A stretch of 7,470 nucleotides of DNA from Clostridia bacterium. Lineage in GTDB: Bacteria > Bacillota > Clostridia > Christensenellales > CALWSW01. The notes under the pieces were generated by a model. That model was not told the origin of the DNA and searched no databases. It saw nothing but the letters and a program-made list of their open reading frames with translations. The stretch covers positions 1-7,470 of the forward strand of contig JAHZEH010000093.1 of assembly GCA_019421925.1 (NCBI GenBank), given 5' to 3'. How positions within the stretch are numbered: position 1 is the stretch's first letter; each line of letters opens with the position of its first letter. The translations under genes and the position numbers were made by a program. This document shows, piece after piece, positions 5,854-7,470 of the stretch.

Positions 5854-6621
5854 ATGCTTGAAAAAGTGATCGTCTGTTTCATCGCCGGGCTTGGGGCGGG
5901 ATTGGGAACGGGCTTTGCCGGTATGAGCGCGGCGGCCGTCATCTCCCCCATGCTCATCACCTTTCTTCACATGGACCCTTATGAGGCTGTGGGCATCGCC
6001 CTGGCCAGCGACGTGCTTGCCAGCGCAGTGTCAGCCTATACCTATGGAAAAAACAAAAATCTGGACATCAAAAACGGCCTGGTGATGATGGCGGCTGTGC
6101 TGGGCTTCACTGTGGTGGGCAGCCTGGTCTCCAGCCTCCTGCCCAGCACCACGATGGGGGGCTTCTCCACCTTCATGACGCTGCTTTTGGGCATCAAGTT
6201 TATCGTGCGGCCGGTCATGACCACCCGGGAGAATATGGAGAGGGTGAGCCGGCGCAAGCGGATGGTCCAGTCCCTGCTGTGCGGCGCGCTGGTGGGATTC
6301 ATCTGTGGGTTCGTGGGCGCGGGCGGGGGTATGATGATGCTCCTTCTGCTGACCAGTATCCTGGGCTATGAGCTCAAAACCGCGGTGGGCACCTCGGTGT
6401 TTATTATGACCTTCACCGCCCTCACGGGCGCTGTGAGCCATTTCGCCATCAGCGGCGCACCCGATTGGACTGCCCTGTCGCTGTGTGTGCTCAGCACCCT
6501 GCTCTGGGCTCAGATCGCCGCCCGCTTCGCCAACAGGGCCGAGCCCAAGGTACTCAACCGGGCCACAGGTGTGGTGCTCACCGTTCTGGGGCTGGTCATC
6601 CTGGCAGTCAACTATCTATAG
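5854..6621 (+). CDS. TauE/SafE (TSUP) family membrane transporter
   Basis: A 255-residue polytopic inner-membrane protein of the sulfite exporter TauE/SafE family. It has about eight hydrophobic segments in two related halves. Half one begins GLGAGLGTGFAGM (12-24) followed by DPYEAVGIALASDVL (41-55). Half two repeats the pattern with GALVGFICGFVGAGGGM (134-150) and GYELKTAVGTSVFIM (161-175). A cytoplasmic basic loop (RENMERVSRRKRM, about 115-127) separates them. Members move sulfite, sulfoacetate or other sulfur-containing or organic anions; the substrate here is unknown. The RBS AAGGAAG at 5838-5844 is modest, 9 nt from the ATG. Being downstream of the MarR gene and before a terminator, it is probably induced when the repressor releases. 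That suggests removal of a toxic anion or metabolite, which is inference. Confidence 0.9.
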   Translation: MLEKVIVCFIAGLGAGLGTGFAGMSAAAVISPMLITFLHMDPYEAVGIALASDVLASAVSAYTYGKNKNLDIKNGLVMMAAVLGFTVVGSLVSSLLPSTTMGGFSTFMTLLLGIKFIVRPVMTTRENMERVSRRKRMVQSLLCGALVGFICGFVGAGGGMMMLLLLTSILGYELKTAVGTSVFIMTFTALTGAVSHFAISGAPDWTALSLCVLSTLLWAQIAARFANRAEPKVLNRATGVVLTVLGLVILAVNYL

Positions 6622-6634
6622 TCGCTTCCACATC

Positions 6635-6673
6635 AAAGAGCGTACCGCTTGAAACGGCGGTACGCTCCTTTTT
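6635..6673 (+). terminator. Intrinsic terminator of the MarR-TSUP operon
   Basis: Eleven-base-pair perfect stem GAGCGTACCGC/GCGGTACGCTC (6638-6648 with 6657-6667) with an 8-nt loop, then C and five T. It starts 13 nt after the transporter stop. Confidence 0.9.
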
Positions 6674-6765
6674 CTGAAAAACGACCCGATTTCCTTTCCC
6701 ATTGATCCTGGGGCGGCTGAAAAACGGCGGCGCCCGACTCAAGCATGCTGCTCGCGTGTTATGGG

Positions 6766-6816
6766 CAAAACGGGATGGGAAGCGTCCCTCAAAAGGCGCT
6801 TCCCATCCCGTTTCGC
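6766..6816 (-). terminator. Terminator of the MATE-adenosyltransferase operon
   Basis: A perfect 17-bp stem (6768-6784 with 6797-6813) and a 12-nt loop lie just past the minus-strand stop. On the minus strand the stem ends CCCGTTTTGCCC, a short U-tract. It faces the plus-strand terminator at 6635-6673, so the convergent operons are doubly insulated. Confidence 0.8.
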
Positions 6817-6828
6817 TCCCCGCACCCC

Positions 6829-7335
6829 CTATCGCCCCGCCGCGATCTGGAGCATGAGGACGTACAGGGCGGAGGAGAGACGGTTCATGCCGCGCAGGAT
6901 ATCCGGCCTCGCCCCCTCCCTATCAGGGTCGAAAGCGGCGACAGCGGCCAGCTCGGCCTCCCTCGCCACAGCCCGGCAGAGGTTGACCGCCGCCATAGCC
7001 CCGCCCATTGCGGCGGTAACGTTCAGGTGCCCGGAGGGGCAGAGGCGCTCAGGGTGATGGGACGCCTCGTGAATAGCCTCCCCATCCATCCCCGCCATGC
7101 GGAGCTCGGGCGTCTCCCTGCCCAGCACTTCCGCCGCCATGACGGAGCGGGCATAGCCGAGCAGCTCCTCCAGCGCGGCGGCGGCGCTCTCCTCCCCCTC
7201 CCGGATGCACTCCACCTGCGCCATCAGCATCTGGGCCTGGAGCGTGTCCAGCTTGCCCCGCAGGATGATGCGGGGATGGGTCTTTTTGACGCATTCATTG
7301 CCCAGGAGCTGGGTCAGCTCATCCTTTCCCCTCAT
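6829..7335 (-). CDS. EutT-type ATP:cob(I)alamin adenosyltransferase, compact form
   Basis: A 168-residue cytoplasmic enzyme predicted to transfer the adenosyl group of ATP to cob(I)alamin, giving coenzyme B12. It aligns by eye along its length with the catalytic part of EutT. Matching blocks are THPRIILRGKLDTLQAQML (19-37), a central helix with AEVLGRETPE, MDGEAIHEASHHPERL, and the C-terminal RPDILRGMNRLSSALYVLM (143-161). The last has the NRLSS..Y signature at the active site of cobalamin adenosyltransferases. Salmonella EutT is about 267 residues and has an N-terminal extension with an H-x11-CCxxC metal site; both are missing here. AAGGAGG 6 nt before the ATG shows that the short form is the native start. 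The ATG overlaps the stop of the upstream MATE gene (ATGA), so the two are translationally coupled. No ethanolamine or microcompartment gene lies in the window. Confidence 0.85.
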   Translation of the reverse strand: MRGKDELTQLLGNECVKKTHPRIILRGKLDTLQAQMLMAQVECIREGEESAAAALEELLGYARSVMAAEVLGRETPELRMAGMDGEAIHEASHHPERLCPSGHLNVTAAMGGAMAAVNLCRAVAREAELAAVAAFDPDREGARPDILRGMNRLSSALYVLMLQIAAGR

Positions 7336-7470
7336 GTCCGGCCTCCTTCCGTCTGCCCCTCCCTGGGCGCAAACAATTTCCTGGACTTAACTGCAAAGAG
7401 GATGCAGGCTGTAGCGGCGGAACAGACATCCGCGATGGGCTCGGCCAGGAAGACGCCCAGCAGGCCCAGC
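7332..7470 (-). CDS. MATE family efflux transporter, C-terminal end (partial)
   Basis: Only the last 45 codons are in the window. The reading LGLLGVFLAEPIADVCSAAT, then ACILFAV, followed by a hydrophilic tail ending GGRT, has the pattern of the last membrane segments of MATE (NorM/DinF type) multidrug exporters, where GxxGVWxAxPIAD is common. MATE proteins use ion gradients to expel drugs or metabolites. The TGA stop overlaps the adenosyltransferase ATG by the ATGA arrangement, so it is the upstream gene of the same operon. The identification rests on a short hydrophobic segment and is therefore moderate. Confidence 0.7.
   Translation of the reverse strand, partial: LGLLGVFLAEPIADVCSAATACILFAVKSRKLFAPREGQTEGGRT

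Overview
The window is GC-rich, with strong GGAGG-type ribosome binding sites, canonical sigma-A promoters and gut-Firmicute gene families. These include an FCC-type flavin reductase, a PepV dipeptidase, a YgbA family protein, a TSUP exporter, a MATE transporter and a EutT-type cobalamin adenosyltransferase. It looks like a chromosomal segment of a clostridial anaerobe, most likely Oscillospiraceae (the Flavonifractor / Lawsonibacter / Intestinimonas type). That assignment is inferred from protein style only. No rRNA, tRNA, CRISPR array or insertion sequence was seen.

Layout from left to right. (1) Positions 1-1293 hold the C-terminal two thirds of a fumarate-reductase-like FAD oxidoreductase, split by a frameshift near 587-600. 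(2) A hairpin terminator is followed by a well-formed promoter driving a two-gene operon: a MerR-family regulator and, 4 nt later, a YgbA (nitrous oxide-stimulated promoter family) cysteine-rich protein. (3) A strong shared terminator separates this operon from a convergent minus-strand gene of unknown function. That gene encodes a 141-residue protein built almost entirely of 28-residue tandem repeats, with its own extended -10 promoter, a leader of about 110 nt and a strong RBS. (4) Divergent from it, a monocistronic PepV-type M20 dipeptidase ends in a textbook terminator. (5) A MarR-family regulator and a TauE/SafE (TSUP) membrane transporter form an operon. Its promoter carries an unusual three-half-site operator with two overlapping perfect palindromes. 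(6) On the minus strand, the tail of a MATE efflux transporter overlaps by 4 bp a compact EutT-type ATP:cob(I)alamin adenosyltransferase, closed by a 17-bp stem terminator.

The gene groups look functionally independent: two small regulator-plus-target operons, one housekeeping peptidase, one cobalamin/transport operon and one orphan repeat protein. The repeat-protein gene is the most novel element. Its four full units differ by several silent changes, yet the DALMGDFMGIKA block never changes. This argues for a real, selected protein whose function cannot be named from the sequence.
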